A stretch of DNA of 64,000 nucleotides, taken from assembly GCF_004123835.1 (NCBI RefSeq), contig NZ_MZMU01000012.1, positions 310,001 through 374,000 of the forward strand, in the 5' to 3' direction. The stretch comes from Rhizobium leguminosarum. GTDB taxonomy: Bacteria > Pseudomonadota > Alphaproteobacteria > Rhizobiales > Rhizobiaceae. How positions within the stretch are numbered: the first letter of the stretch is position 1; every line of letters starts with the position of its first letter. The notes below the pieces were generated by a model. The model searched no databases. It was not told the origin of the DNA and saw only the letters and a program-made list of their open reading frames with translations. Made by a program: the position numbers and the translations under genes. Shown piece by piece: positions 52,143 to 61,050 of this stretch.

Positions 52143-53036
52143 ATGGAAAACCTTCTGAGCACAGTGAACGCGATCCTGATAACCGGGCCAACCGCCAGCG
52201 GCAAGTCCGCGCTCGCCGTCGAATTGGCCAGACGCCATGACGGCGCGGTTGTCAACGCCGACAGCATGCAGGTCTACGACACGCTGCGGGTGCTGACCGC
52301 GCGGCCGTCGGAGGCAGAGATGCAGGGCGTGCCGCATCATCTTTACGGCCACGTCCCGGCAGGTGCGGCCTATTCCACAGGCGCCTGGCTGCGCGATGTC
52401 TCGGCACTACTACCGGGGCTCAGGGACGCAGGACGGCTGCCGGTCTTCGTTGGCGGCACGGGGCTTTATTTCAAGGCGCTGACCGGTGGCCTCTCCGATA
52501 TGCCGGAGATACCGGAGGCGCTGCGGGAGAGACTCAGGACACGGCTGCTGGAGGAGGGGCCGGACGGGCTCTATGCCGAACTCGCTGAGGTCGATCCTGC
52601 CATGGCGGCAAGCCTCAACCACCAGGATGGGCAGCGCATTGTCCGGGCGCTGGAGGTGGTGAAGGCGACGGGGCGGTCGATCGCCGATTTCCAGGGCCGG
52701 TCGGGACCGGTGGTGATCGACGCGGCTGAGGCCCGCAAGATCGTCGTGCTGCCGGACCGGGCTGTGCTGCATCAACGCATCAACGGCCGTTTCGAAAAAA
52801 TGCTGCAGCAAGGTGCGGAAGACGAGGTACGGGCTCTGCTTGCGCTCGATCTGCCGGCCGAGGCGCCTGTGATGAAGGCAATCGGCGTGTCGCAGATTAC
52901 GGCGATGGTCAGGGGCGAGATGACGCGCGACGAGGTGCTGGAGAAGGGGGCTGCGGCGACGCGGCAATATGCCAAGCGGCAAATGACATGGTTCCGCAAC
53001 CAGATGGACGATAGCTGGGAACGGCTGACAGTTTAG
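52143..53036 (+). CDS. miaA: tRNA dimethylallyltransferase MiaA
   Basis: MiaA adds an isopentenyl group to A37 of tRNAs that read U-initial codons. The 297-residue protein has the P-loop GPTASGKS (residues 15-22), DSMQVYDTLRVLTARPSE and the conserved GGTGLYFKALTGGLSDMP, and the C-terminal TRQYAKRQMTWFRNQ. ATG at 52143 has GAGGG at 52133-52137; an ATG at 52140 also exists. Its start lies against the serB start on the other strand. Its stop overlaps the MocR gene stop by four bases. Confidence 0.94.
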   Translation: MENLLSTVNAILITGPTASGKSALAVELARRHDGAVVNADSMQVYDTLRVLTARPSEAEMQGVPHHLYGHVPAGAAYSTGAWLRDVSALLPGLRDAGRLPVFVGGTGLYFKALTGGLSDMPEIPEALRERLRTRLLEEGPDGLYAELAEVDPAMAASLNHQDGQRIVRALEVVKATGRSIADFQGRSGPVVIDAAEARKIVVLPDRAVLHQRINGRFEKMLQQGAEDEVRALLALDLPAEAPVMKAIGVSQITAMVRGEMTRDEVLEKGAAATRQYAKRQMTWFRNQMDDSWERLTV

Positions 53037-54556
53037 GCTTCAGCTTGTTGCCGGCCTCCCGCTTCAGACATCTGCAGGCTCAGCAGCTTGACGAGTTTGC
53101 CGACCGCCGCCTGCAACTGGTCCGGCGGAAATCCACCGAAGCCCAGCATCAGGCCGGGGCGCGCCGGCTGCGCGGCATACATCGGGGAGATCGCACGCAC
53201 GGCGAGGCCGGCCGAGAGGGCGCGGGCTGCGAGTTGCACGTCGTCGACCTCCTCGGGCAGCCATAGAAGAATATGCATGCCTTGGTCGCTCTCCTGGACG
53301 CGGCAGCCCTCAGGCAAGGCCCGCTCGAGCGCCGAGAGCAGAACTGCGCGGCGTTCGGCATAGAGGCCGCGGATGCGCCGGATATGCGCTTCGAAATAGC
53401 CTTCCCGCATATAGGCCGCCAGAACATGCTGTTCGGCGATCGGCGAATGCCGGTCGAGAATGGCGCGGGCGCCGGCAAAGGCTTCCGCGAGCGGAGGAGG
53501 GGCGATGACGTAGCCGAGGCGCAGGGAAGGAAAAAGCACCTTGCTGAACGTGCCGAGATAGATGACGCGTGACGGACGCAATCCCTGCATCGAGGGAAAC
53601 GGGTGCCCGGCATAACGCAGCTCGCTGTCGTAGTCGTCCTCGACGATCCAGGCGCGATTTTGGTCGGCCCAGGCGATCAAGGCATTGCGCCGCGCCATGC
53701 TGAGCGGCATCCCGACCGGATATTGATGCGACGGGGTGACGAATGCGGCGCGAGCCTGCGGACAGAGCTCGAGGCCGCGTTCCACGTTCATTCCCTGTGC
53801 ATCGACCGGCAGGCGGTGCGTCCGTACGCCGAGATCGTCAAGCACTGCCGTCAGGCCGGGATAGGCCGGGTCCTCGGCCCATACCGGATCGTCACGCGAA
53901 AGAAGGACTCGGCCTGCCATATAGAGGCCTTGCTGGGTGCCTGATGTAACGATGACCTGTTCCGGCTCGCAATGAACGGCCCGCGCGCGCCGGACGTGGT
54001 CGGCAATGGCAAGCCTGAGTTCGAGCAAGCCCATAGGGTCGTGATAACCCGAAGGTGCGGCCTGTCGCGACGCGCGCACGCGGTTGCCGAGACGGCGCCA
54101 GTTGTCGTCGGGCGCAACGCCGCAAGCCGGGACAGCGATGGCGAAGGGAACCGGTGGGTGCGGAGTGAGCGCACGGGCAATGGCGATCAGCCGGCCAGCT
54201 TGGGAAGGCAGATCGACGGCATCCGCGGTAGACGGCACCGCCGGTGCAAGCGGGGGTGCCGTCGTCGCGTCCATCAGATCGGCGGCAACACGGGTTCCGG
54301 CTCCGACCCGCGCTTCGAGATAGCCTTCGGCGGTCAACTGATCGAACACCTCGACGACGGTGCCGCGCGCGATCTTCAGCGAATCCGCCAGGCCGCGCGT
54401 CGAAGGAAGGCGTTCGCCTGGCCTCAGCTCACCGCGGGCGATTGCATTCCGCAGGGTCTGCGCAAGTTGGCGGCCGACGTTAGCCGTTCGATCGATCGCG
54501 TTGAGCGATGGGATTTCAATGGTGCTGCGCCGTTTGGACATCGCAAAATGGTCCAT
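53033..54556 (-). CDS. MocR/PdxR-type GntR-aminotransferase regulator
   Basis: A 507-residue fusion of a GntR winged helix (residues about 25-95, RNAIARGELRPGERLPSTRGLADSLKIARGTV) and a type I aminotransferase-like domain that binds pyridoxal phosphate. The PLP lysine site is in IYLGTFSKVLFPSLRLGYV. Known relatives regulate PLP synthesis (PdxR) or GABA and taurine use. It is divergent from a LysE-family exporter, the usual arrangement for such regulators, so it probably controls that gene and the DapA-like gene after it. It is convergent with miaA, stop codons overlapping. Confidence 0.9.
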   Translation of the reverse strand: MDHFAMSKRRSTIEIPSLNAIDRTANVGRQLAQTLRNAIARGELRPGERLPSTRGLADSLKIARGTVVEVFDQLTAEGYLEARVGAGTRVAADLMDATTAPPLAPAVPSTADAVDLPSQAGRLIAIARALTPHPPVPFAIAVPACGVAPDDNWRRLGNRVRASRQAAPSGYHDPMGLLELRLAIADHVRRARAVHCEPEQVIVTSGTQQGLYMAGRVLLSRDDPVWAEDPAYPGLTAVLDDLGVRTHRLPVDAQGMNVERGLELCPQARAAFVTPSHQYPVGMPLSMARRNALIAWADQNRAWIVEDDYDSELRYAGHPFPSMQGLRPSRVIYLGTFSKVLFPSLRLGYVIAPPPLAEAFAGARAILDRHSPIAEQHVLAAYMREGYFEAHIRRIRGLYAERRAVLLSALERALPEGCRVQESDQGMHILLWLPEEVDDVQLAARALSAGLAVRAISPMYAAQPARPGLMLGFGGFPPDQLQAAVGKLVKLLSLQMSEAGGRQQAEA

Positions 54557-54686
54557 AGAGATTCTTCAAAAATGGCGCTTCACGATGAACCAATTTTCGA
54601 GGAAAAGGAAGCAGATTGGCGGCTCCCCGATGGCGCATTCTTCGTCATCGTCGGTCGTGCGAGCGCAAACTTCTGGAAAAACGCAA

Positions 54687-55301
54687 ATGCAGGATCTTCT
54701 CGTCGTCTACATTGCCTACGCAATCGCTGCAGGCAGTCCCGGACCAAGCAATATGGCCATCATGAATGTGGCGATGCGGCAAGGACGTCGACCGGCGCTC
54801 GCCCTTGCCGCCGGGGTCATAACGATGTCGACATGTTGGGGGCTGATCGCGGTCACCGGCATCTCGACAATCCTGGTCCGCTATGCCCATGCGCTGCTAT
54901 TCCTCAAGATCGCAGGCGGGCTGTACCTTCTCTGGCTCGCCTGGAGGGCGGCCCGCTCGGCCGCCGCCCCGGATAGGCCGGCAAGCGAGGCCGTGCGGCC
55001 TGCCGCGCAACTCGGCGTGCTCTATCGTCGCGGCGTTCTGATGCATCTCGGCAATCCGAAGTCGGTTCTGGCCTGGGTGGCGATCATGTCGCTCGGCCTC
55101 AAGCCGGGCGCTTCGCCGGAGGTGGCCGTCACGGCCTTCGGCGGCTGCGTGCTCTTGGGGATCTCGATATTTGCCGGCTATGCCGTGCTCTTCTCCACGG
55201 CACCGATGGTGCGCGGCTACGCCCGTGCGCGACGGTGGATCGAGGGCAGTCTCGCCGTCTTCTTCGCGGGCGCCGGATCGCGCCTCCTGTTCTCACATTG
55301 A
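54687..55301 (+). CDS. LysE/RhtB family amino acid exporter
   Basis: A 204-residue exporter with six hydrophobic segments. The family signature AAGSPGPSNMAIMNVAMRQGRR is at residues about 13-34, and NPKSVLAWVAIMSLGL is in the middle. It starts at ATG 54687 (MQDLLVVYI); earlier in-frame starts exist at 54630 but are not convincing. LysE-type proteins export basic amino acids, homoserine or related compounds. It is divergent from the MocR regulator and precedes the DapA-like gene by 21 bp, so it is probably part of one inducible unit. Confidence 0.9.
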   Translation: MQDLLVVYIAYAIAAGSPGPSNMAIMNVAMRQGRRPALALAAGVITMSTCWGLIAVTGISTILVRYAHALLFLKIAGGLYLLWLAWRAARSAAAPDRPASEAVRPAAQLGVLYRRGVLMHLGNPKSVLAWVAIMSLGLKPGASPEVAVTAFGGCVLLGISIFAGYAVLFSTAPMVRGYARARRWIEGSLAVFFAGAGSRLLFSH

Positions 55302-55322
55302 CCGGATTTTCAGGATCGCATC

Positions 55323-56249
55323 ATGTCTGTCGCTTCTCCGTTTCATGGCCTTTCGGCCTTTCCGCCAACGCCCGCCGATAGGGATGGCCGGGTCGACACG
55401 GAAGCCCTCTGCCGCCTGTTGGAACGCCTGTGTGATGCAGGCGTCGCTTCGATAGGCCTTCTTGGCAGCACAGGGATCTATGCCTTTCTCACACGCGAGG
55501 AACGACGGCGAGCCGTCGAGGCTGCGGTCGAGTGCGTTCGCGGTCGTATTCCCCTCGTCGTCGGCGTCGGTGCCCTGAGGACAGACCACGCCCGGAACCT
55601 GGCGAGGGATGCCGAGGCCGCCGGTGCAGATGCCCTTCTGCTTGCGCCGGTGTCCTACACGCCGCTGACCCAGGACGAAGCCTACGAGCATTTCCTGGCG
55701 GTCACCGAGGCGGCGAAGCTGCCGCTTTGTATCTACAACAATCCCGGCACGACCCACTTCACCTTCGGCCGGGATCTTCTGCAGCGCCTATCCGATATCG
55801 AGACGATCAGGGCCGTGAAGATGCCTCTGCCTATTGACGGCGATTTCGCAGGCGAGCTGGCGGCATTGCGTGACAAGACCAGGCTTGCGATCGGCTACAG
55901 CGGTGACTGGGGAGCGGCCGAAGCGCTGCTTTCAGGTGCCGACGCCTGGTACAGCGTCATCGGCGGCTTGCTTCCGCGCGTCGCCCTTGCCCTGACCAAG
56001 GCCGCGATTGCGGGCGAGGGCGGCGAAGTGCGTCGGCTCGATGGTCTTCTCGAGCCGCTCTGGCAAACGTTCAAGGCGTTCGGAAGCCTTCGCGTAGTCT
56101 ACACGCTGGTCGACCTTCTTTCACTCGCCAGGGCAGAGCTCCCACGCCCTCTTTTACCGCTCGGGCCGATGGAGCGGCAGCGTGTGCTCGAGGCCGTCGA
56201 GCCTCTGATCGCCCTGGAGAGCGAGCTGAAGCGTCAATCCTTGTTGTAG
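55323..56249 (+). CDS. DapA-like lyase/synthase of the DHDPS family
   Basis: A 308-residue member of the dihydrodipicolinate synthase/N-acetylneuraminate lyase superfamily, which forms Schiff bases with a pyruvate-like substrate. The Schiff-base Lys166 lies in IRAVKMP and the helper Tyr138 in IYNNPGTT. The nucleotide-binding-like loop reads LGSTGIYAFLTREER, not the GTTGE form of true DapA, so substrate specificity is probably different. It follows the LysE gene by 21 bp and its end overlaps the HerA-like gene on the other strand by 16 bp. Confidence 0.88.
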   Translation: MSVASPFHGLSAFPPTPADRDGRVDTEALCRLLERLCDAGVASIGLLGSTGIYAFLTREERRRAVEAAVECVRGRIPLVVGVGALRTDHARNLARDAEAAGADALLLAPVSYTPLTQDEAYEHFLAVTEAAKLPLCIYNNPGTTHFTFGRDLLQRLSDIETIRAVKMPLPIDGDFAGELAALRDKTRLAIGYSGDWGAAEALLSGADAWYSVIGGLLPRVALALTKAAIAGEGGEVRRLDGLLEPLWQTFKAFGSLRVVYTLVDLLSLARAELPRPLLPLGPMERQRVLEAVEPLIALESELKRQSLL

Positions 56250-58258
56250 AGGCTGCTCAGCGGTTTTTTCAGGATGCTTTCGCGCAGCGACGTGCCGGGC
56301 TCCCGGCGGGAGACGGCGGGCTGGTCCGCCGGCGGTGTCGGCCGGGGAAAGACCGGCTCGTCGCGGCGCATCTCGCGTCGGAGCGCGTCCAGCCGGGGAT
56401 CGATCGCAGGTGACGTGGCCGGATCGAGCCGCGGTGTCTGCGGCAGCAGTTCGCGGCGGTAGGATTCGAGCGGCGCGGCGGAAGAGGCGGGCGGCGTGTA
56501 TGGCTTCGCGTCAAGATCCTCGTCGGCTGCGTCGGTCTCGTCGAAACCTGCCACGGACGCGGCATAATTCTGCTGGAAATTTGAAATGTCAGGTCCGACG
56601 GTCACCGCCCGCATGCGGGTGACGATCTTGCGCAAATCGACCGTATCCGGATCTTCCTCGCTCTGCTTGCTGTTGGCGCTGCTCGCCTTCGGCAGGAGGT
56701 TTTCGTCGACGCGGGAAAAACGCATACGCATCGGCACGCTGATCGCCTCGCCAAAGGCGATCGCCTCGCCGTTGCCGATCGAGGAGATGAAGCTCGTCGT
56801 CGAGATCGACGAGTTCGGGATGGCCGAGCGGATGATTTCCTGGTCGCGGTCGTTGGCAAGGCGCATGGCAAAGAGCGTCGAACACTGCGACAGGATCGTC
56901 TGGTCGAGCTCGCCCGGCCGCTGGGTGATGATGCCGAGCGAGACGCCGTATTTGCGGCCTTCCTTGGCGATGCGCGCGATCGCCTGGCGTGTCGGCACGA
57001 AGCCGAGGCTCGGATCGGAGGGGATATAGCGGTGAGCTTCCTCGCAGACGACGAGCATGTGGATGGCGCCCTCGCTCCACAGCGCCACCTCGAAGGCCAT
57101 GCGGCAGAGCACGGAGGCGACAGAATTGACGACCTCGGAGGGAATGCCGGCAAGCTGGAAGGTACAGATCGGCCGGTTCTCGCCGGGGATGCGGAAGATC
57201 TGCGCGATGGTTTCGGTGATCGTGTCGCTGATCGTGTTGTTGGAGAACATGAAGTGATAGCGCGGATCGTTGATCGCAGCGATGAGGCGCATCTTCAACG
57301 ACCGCAGAGAGGGTTTTTCCGAACGGCCTTCCAGGCGGCCGATGCGCTCGTCGATCAGCGCCAGCAGATCGGCCATGCGGTAGGGAACCGGCGTATCGGC
57401 GGTGATCGAGCTTTTTTCCGTCGTGCGGCGCACCAGCGAATTGTCGCTGCCGCGGAAGGCGCGCTTGGCTTCCGGCAGGATATCGCGCAGCATATCGAGC
57501 TCTTCGGGCACCGGCGGGCGGCCGCGAAACACGACTTCGGCGAACTCCTCCAGCCGCATCAGCCAGAAGGGCAGATCAAGCGTATCAGTATCGATGGTGA
57601 CGGCGTGCTGAGGAAATGCGGCGGCGAATTCATTATGCGGATCGAGGATCAGTACACGCAGCTTCGGGTCCGCCGCGATCGCCTTGTGCAGGAGCAGCGA
57701 CACGGCCGTCGACTTGCCGACGCCGGTGGAACCGACGACGGCGAAATGCTTGGAGAGCATCGAGGGGATATGGATCGCCGCATCGATGCTTTCGTCCTGC
57801 GTCAGCTTGCCGATGACGGCGGTCGTGCCCTGGCCGGCATCGTAGATGCGCATCAGGTCTGCGGATCGGATGCGGTGCGCGATGGCGCCGAGATAGGGAT
57901 AACGCGAGATGCCGGTCGAGAATTCCTCGCGCCCGTCCTCGTCGACGCGGACTTCGCCGAGCAGCTCGGTCTCGATCTTGAAAATATTGTCTTCGCCTTC
58001 GCCCCAGGCATGGCTGCCGGTGTTCATCTGATAGACGAGCGCGACGACGCGATTGCGGCCGACGCTGATCGAAATCAGCCGGCCCACGGACCAGAGTTCG
58101 GTAAGATCGGTGCCGCCCTGTTCGGCGACGGCGGCAATCGTCGCCCTGGAGCCGCTGCATGCAACGACGCGGCCGAGAAAGCGATTTCCCGGCGCAAGGC
58201 CATCGCGGCGATCATGCTCGCCTGCCTTGCCAGACGTGCGCAAGTCGTTGTTGAGCAA
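56234..58258 (-). CDS. HerA-like DUF87 ATPase
   Basis: A 674-residue hexameric-type ATPase. An N-terminal HAS barrel (residues about 25-130) precedes the RecA-like core, with Walker A GSTGVGKST at 176-184 and Walker B MLVVCEEAHRYIPS, and the later SLGIITQRPGELDQTILSQCS sensor region. The C-terminal 150 residues are Pro/Arg-rich and disordered. In archaea HerA works with the nuclease NurA in DNA end resection; no NurA partner is present here. It is convergent and overlapping with the DapA-like gene. Function in this context is unknown. Confidence 0.88.
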   Translation of the reverse strand: MLNNDLRTSGKAGEHDRRDGLAPGNRFLGRVVACSGSRATIAAVAEQGGTDLTELWSVGRLISISVGRNRVVALVYQMNTGSHAWGEGEDNIFKIETELLGEVRVDEDGREEFSTGISRYPYLGAIAHRIRSADLMRIYDAGQGTTAVIGKLTQDESIDAAIHIPSMLSKHFAVVGSTGVGKSTAVSLLLHKAIAADPKLRVLILDPHNEFAAAFPQHAVTIDTDTLDLPFWLMRLEEFAEVVFRGRPPVPEELDMLRDILPEAKRAFRGSDNSLVRRTTEKSSITADTPVPYRMADLLALIDERIGRLEGRSEKPSLRSLKMRLIAAINDPRYHFMFSNNTISDTITETIAQIFRIPGENRPICTFQLAGIPSEVVNSVASVLCRMAFEVALWSEGAIHMLVVCEEAHRYIPSDPSLGFVPTRQAIARIAKEGRKYGVSLGIITQRPGELDQTILSQCSTLFAMRLANDRDQEIIRSAIPNSSISTTSFISSIGNGEAIAFGEAISVPMRMRFSRVDENLLPKASSANSKQSEEDPDTVDLRKIVTRMRAVTVGPDISNFQQNYAASVAGFDETDAADEDLDAKPYTPPASSAAPLESYRRELLPQTPRLDPATSPAIDPRLDALRREMRRDEPVFPRPTPPADQPAVSRREPGTSLRESILKKPLSSLYNKD

Positions 58259-58407
58259 AGGGCTACTCCATGCGGTAGCGTAGAAGAATAAAGTCGATCC
58301 TTTAACAAATCCTTCATCCTATCGATTTTCGGGGATGCAGGCGTGGGGCAGTTTTTTATTGCGGCATGCGTTGACGCTGCGAAATTTTCTGTCTATCACT
58401 TCCGACC

Positions 58408-58464
58408 ATGAAAATCGCAACGGCTCTTATCGTGGTGGGAAAGCGCATGGGCAGGATGGTGTAA
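58408..58464 (+). CDS. ilvIH leader peptide
   Basis: An 18-codon reading frame, MKIATALIVVGKRMGRMV, upstream of ilvI. It contains Ile, Ala, Leu, Ile, Val, Val in a row, the regulated end products of the enzyme, as expected of a leader peptide whose translation speed senses charged branched-chain tRNAs. It overlaps the first arm of the attenuator hairpins and ends 118 bp before the ilvI start. Confidence 0.85.
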   Translation: MKIATALIVVGKRMGRMV

Positions 58465-58521
58465 CCATCCGGCGATAGCCACCCATGCGCTAGATGACAG
58501 GCTCCTCAGGGGCCTTTTTTT
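58443..58521 (+). promoter_or_regulatory. ilvIH transcription attenuator
   Basis: Two mutually overlapping structures. The first pairs GCGCATGGG (58443-58451) with CCCATGCGC (58482-58490), enclosing GGATGG-TGTAA-CCATCC (58454-58470). The second is a terminator GGCTCC-TCA-GGGGCC (58500-58514) followed by seven T (58515-58521). The layout, with the leader peptide stop inside the first hairpin, fits attenuation by ribosome stalling at Ile/Leu/Val codons. The antiterminator pairing itself is not worked out here. Confidence 0.85.
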
Positions 58522-58581
58522 ATGCCCAAAATCAGGGCTTCCGGCCACAAACGCAATCCCAGCATCAAACGGAACAGACAG

Positions 58582-60372
58582 ATGAGCACGGACAATCAGG
58601 CGGCAGGCAATCGGATGACGGGAGCGGAGATCGTTCTCAAGGCGCTGAAGGACAACGGCGTCGAACATATCTTCGGCTATCCCGGCGGTGCGGTCCTGCC
58701 GATCTATGACGAGATCTTCCAGCAAGAGGATGTCAAGCACATCCTCGTCCGCCACGAGCAGGGGGCAGGCCATGCGGCCGAAGGTTACGCCCGCTCCACC
58801 GGCAAGGTCGGCGTCATGCTGGTGACCTCGGGTCCGGGCGCTACCAACGCCGTCACGCCGCTACAGGACGCGCTGATGGATTCGATCCCGCTCGTCTGCC
58901 TGACCGGTCAGGTTCCGACCCCACTGATCGGCTCCGACGCCTTCCAGGAATGCGATACGGTCGGCATCACCCGGCCCTGCACCAAGCACAACTGGCTGGT
59001 CAAGGATGTCAACCAGCTCGCCGCCGTCATTCACGAGGCCTTCCGCATCGCCCAGTCCGGCCGTCCGGGCCCCGTCGTCGTCGATATTCCGAAAGACGTG
59101 CAGTTTGCGATCGGCACCTACACGCCGCCCGCCGATTACGCGATCCAGAAGAGCTACCAGCCGAAGATCCAGGGCGACCTCAACCAGATCCATGCCGCGA
59201 TCGAGCTGATGGCGAATGCGCGCCGTCCAATCATCTACTCCGGCGGCGGCGTCATCAATTCCGGCCCCGAGGCTTCCAAGCTGCTGCGCGAGCTGGTCGA
59301 GCTCACCGGTTTCCCGATCACCTCGACGCTGATGGGCCTCGGCGCCTATCCTGCTTCAGGCAAGAACTGGCTGAAGATGCTCGGCATGCACGGCTCCTAT
59401 GAGGCCAACATGGCAATGCACGACTGCGATGTCATGGTCTGCATCGGCGCCCGCTTCGACGACCGCATCACCGGCCGTCTCAATGCCTTTTCGCCGAATT
59501 CGAAGAAGATCCATATCGATATCGATCCGTCCTCGATCAACAAGAACGTCCGGGTCGATATCGGCATCCGCGGCGATGTCGGGCATGTGCTTGAAGACAT
59601 GGTCCGCCTGTGGCGGGCGCTGCCGAAGAAACCGGAAAAGGGCCGCCTCGATGACTGGTGGACCGATATCGCCCGCTGGCGGGCGCGCAACTCCTTCGCC
59701 TATACGAAGAGCAATGACGTCATCATGCCGCAATATGCGCTGGAGCGGCTCTTCGCCCACACCAAGGACCGCGACACCTACATCACCACCGAGGTCGGCC
59801 AGCACCAGATGTGGGCGGCACAGTTCTTCGGCTTCGAGCAGCCGAACCGCTGGATGACCTCGGGCGGCCTCGGCACGATGGGCTACGGTCTGCCGGCCGC
59901 GCTCGGCGTGCAGATCGCCCATCCCGACAGCCTCGTCATCGACATTGCCGGCGACGCCTCGATCCAGATGTGCATCCAGGAAATGTCGGCGGCGATCCAG
60001 CACGATGCGCCGATCAAGATCTTCATCATGAACAACCAGTATATGGGCATGGTGCGCCAGTGGCAGCAGCTGCTGCACGGCAACCGCCTATCGAATTCCT
60101 ATACGGAGGCGATGCCCGATTTCGTCAAGCTGGCGGAGGCCTATGGCGCCGTCGGCCTGCGCTGCGAAAAGCCGGATGCGCTGGACGACACCATTCTGGA
60201 GATGATCGAGGTCAGAAAGCCGGTCATCTTCGATTGCCGCGTCGCCAATCTCGCTAATTGCTTCCCGATGATCCCCTCGGGCAAGGCCCATAACGAAATG
60301 CTGTTGCCGGACGAAGCCACCGACGAAGCGGTCGCCAATGCGATCGACGCCAAGGGCCGCGCGCTCGTCTAA
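58582..60372 (+). CDS. ilvI: Acetohydroxyacid synthase large (catalytic) subunit
   Basis: IlvI is the catalytic subunit of the thiamine diphosphate enzyme that makes acetolactate and acetohydroxybutyrate, the first common step of branched-chain amino acid synthesis. The 596-residue protein has catalytic Glu59 in HEQGAGHAAEGYA, the GDASIQMCIQEMSAAIQHDAPIKIFIMNN ThDP motif and the FAD-related NSGPEASKLL region. I use the ATG at 58582 (MSTDNQAAGNR); an ATG at 58522 just after the attenuator U-tract is in frame but probably not used. ilvH follows after 20 bp. Confidence 0.96.
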   Translation: MSTDNQAAGNRMTGAEIVLKALKDNGVEHIFGYPGGAVLPIYDEIFQQEDVKHILVRHEQGAGHAAEGYARSTGKVGVMLVTSGPGATNAVTPLQDALMDSIPLVCLTGQVPTPLIGSDAFQECDTVGITRPCTKHNWLVKDVNQLAAVIHEAFRIAQSGRPGPVVVDIPKDVQFAIGTYTPPADYAIQKSYQPKIQGDLNQIHAAIELMANARRPIIYSGGGVINSGPEASKLLRELVELTGFPITSTLMGLGAYPASGKNWLKMLGMHGSYEANMAMHDCDVMVCIGARFDDRITGRLNAFSPNSKKIHIDIDPSSINKNVRVDIGIRGDVGHVLEDMVRLWRALPKKPEKGRLDDWWTDIARWRARNSFAYTKSNDVIMPQYALERLFAHTKDRDTYITTEVGQHQMWAAQFFGFEQPNRWMTSGGLGTMGYGLPAALGVQIAHPDSLVIDIAGDASIQMCIQEMSAAIQHDAPIKIFIMNNQYMGMVRQWQQLLHGNRLSNSYTEAMPDFVKLAEAYGAVGLRCEKPDALDDTILEMIEVRKPVIFDCRVANLANCFPMIPSGKAHNEMLLPDEATDEAVANAIDAKGRALV

Positions 60373-60392
60373 TAAGGGAAGGGACCAAGGAC

Positions 60393-60965
60393 ATGAACGC
60401 TCACCTACAGCCCACGGGCTCCGCTTACTTCATTTCGCCGGAAACGGCGGCCGTCGAAAGCCACACGCTTTCGGTTCTCGTCGACAACGAACCGGGGGTT
60501 CTTGCCCGGGTCATCGGCCTGTTTTCCGGCCGCGGCTACAATATCGAGAGCCTGACGGTCTCCGAGACCGAGCATCAGGCGCATCTTTCCCGCATCACCG
60601 TCGTCACACGCGGCACGCCGCAGGTGTTGGAGCAGATCAAGGCGCAGCTCGAGCGCATCGTGCCGGTGCATCGCGTTGTCGATCTGACGGTGCGCGCCCG
60701 CGAACTCGGCCAGGACCGGCCGATCGAGCGCGAAGTGGCACTGATCAAGGTGCTCGGCGAGGGCGAGATGCGCGCCGAGACCCTGCGCCTTGCCGATGCC
60801 TTCCATGCCAAGGTGGTGGATGCGACCGTCGGTCACTTCATTCTGGAGATCACCGGCAAATCGTCGAAGATCGATCAGTTCGTGGCGATCATGAAGCCGC
60901 TTGGCCTCATCGAGGTGTGCCGTACCGGCATCGCGGCGATGAACCGCGGCGTGCAGGGGATGTGA
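60393..60965 (+). CDS. ilvH: Acetohydroxyacid synthase small (regulatory) subunit
   Basis: IlvH binds IlvI, raises its activity and confers valine feedback inhibition. The 190-residue protein starts with an ACT domain (HTLSVLVDNEPGVLARVIGLFSGRGYNIESLTVS) at residues about 23-95 and has a C-terminal domain ending MNRGVQGM. AAGGACATG provides the ribosome binding site. It forms one operon with ilvI. Confidence 0.95.
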   Translation: MNAHLQPTGSAYFISPETAAVESHTLSVLVDNEPGVLARVIGLFSGRGYNIESLTVSETEHQAHLSRITVVTRGTPQVLEQIKAQLERIVPVHRVVDLTVRARELGQDRPIEREVALIKVLGEGEMRAETLRLADAFHAKVVDATVGHFILEITGKSSKIDQFVAIMKPLGLIEVCRTGIAAMNRGVQGM

Positions 60966-61050
60966 TCTCGCATCGCCCTTTGCTCGGCGTCATCCTCGGC
61001 CTTGTGCCAGGGCTGTTCGGTGAGTGAGGAACGGAGAGGCTGCCGCAAAG

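Noticed and set aside
57032..58291. A 419-codon open frame opposite the HerA-like gene
   Set aside because: It is a shadow of the ATPase gene with no recognisable domain and an Asp/Arg-biased composition.
58522..58581. Use of the ATG at 58522 as the ilvI start
   Set aside because: It begins at the end of the attenuator T-run with no ribosome site, and the conserved protein starts at MSTDNQ at 58582.
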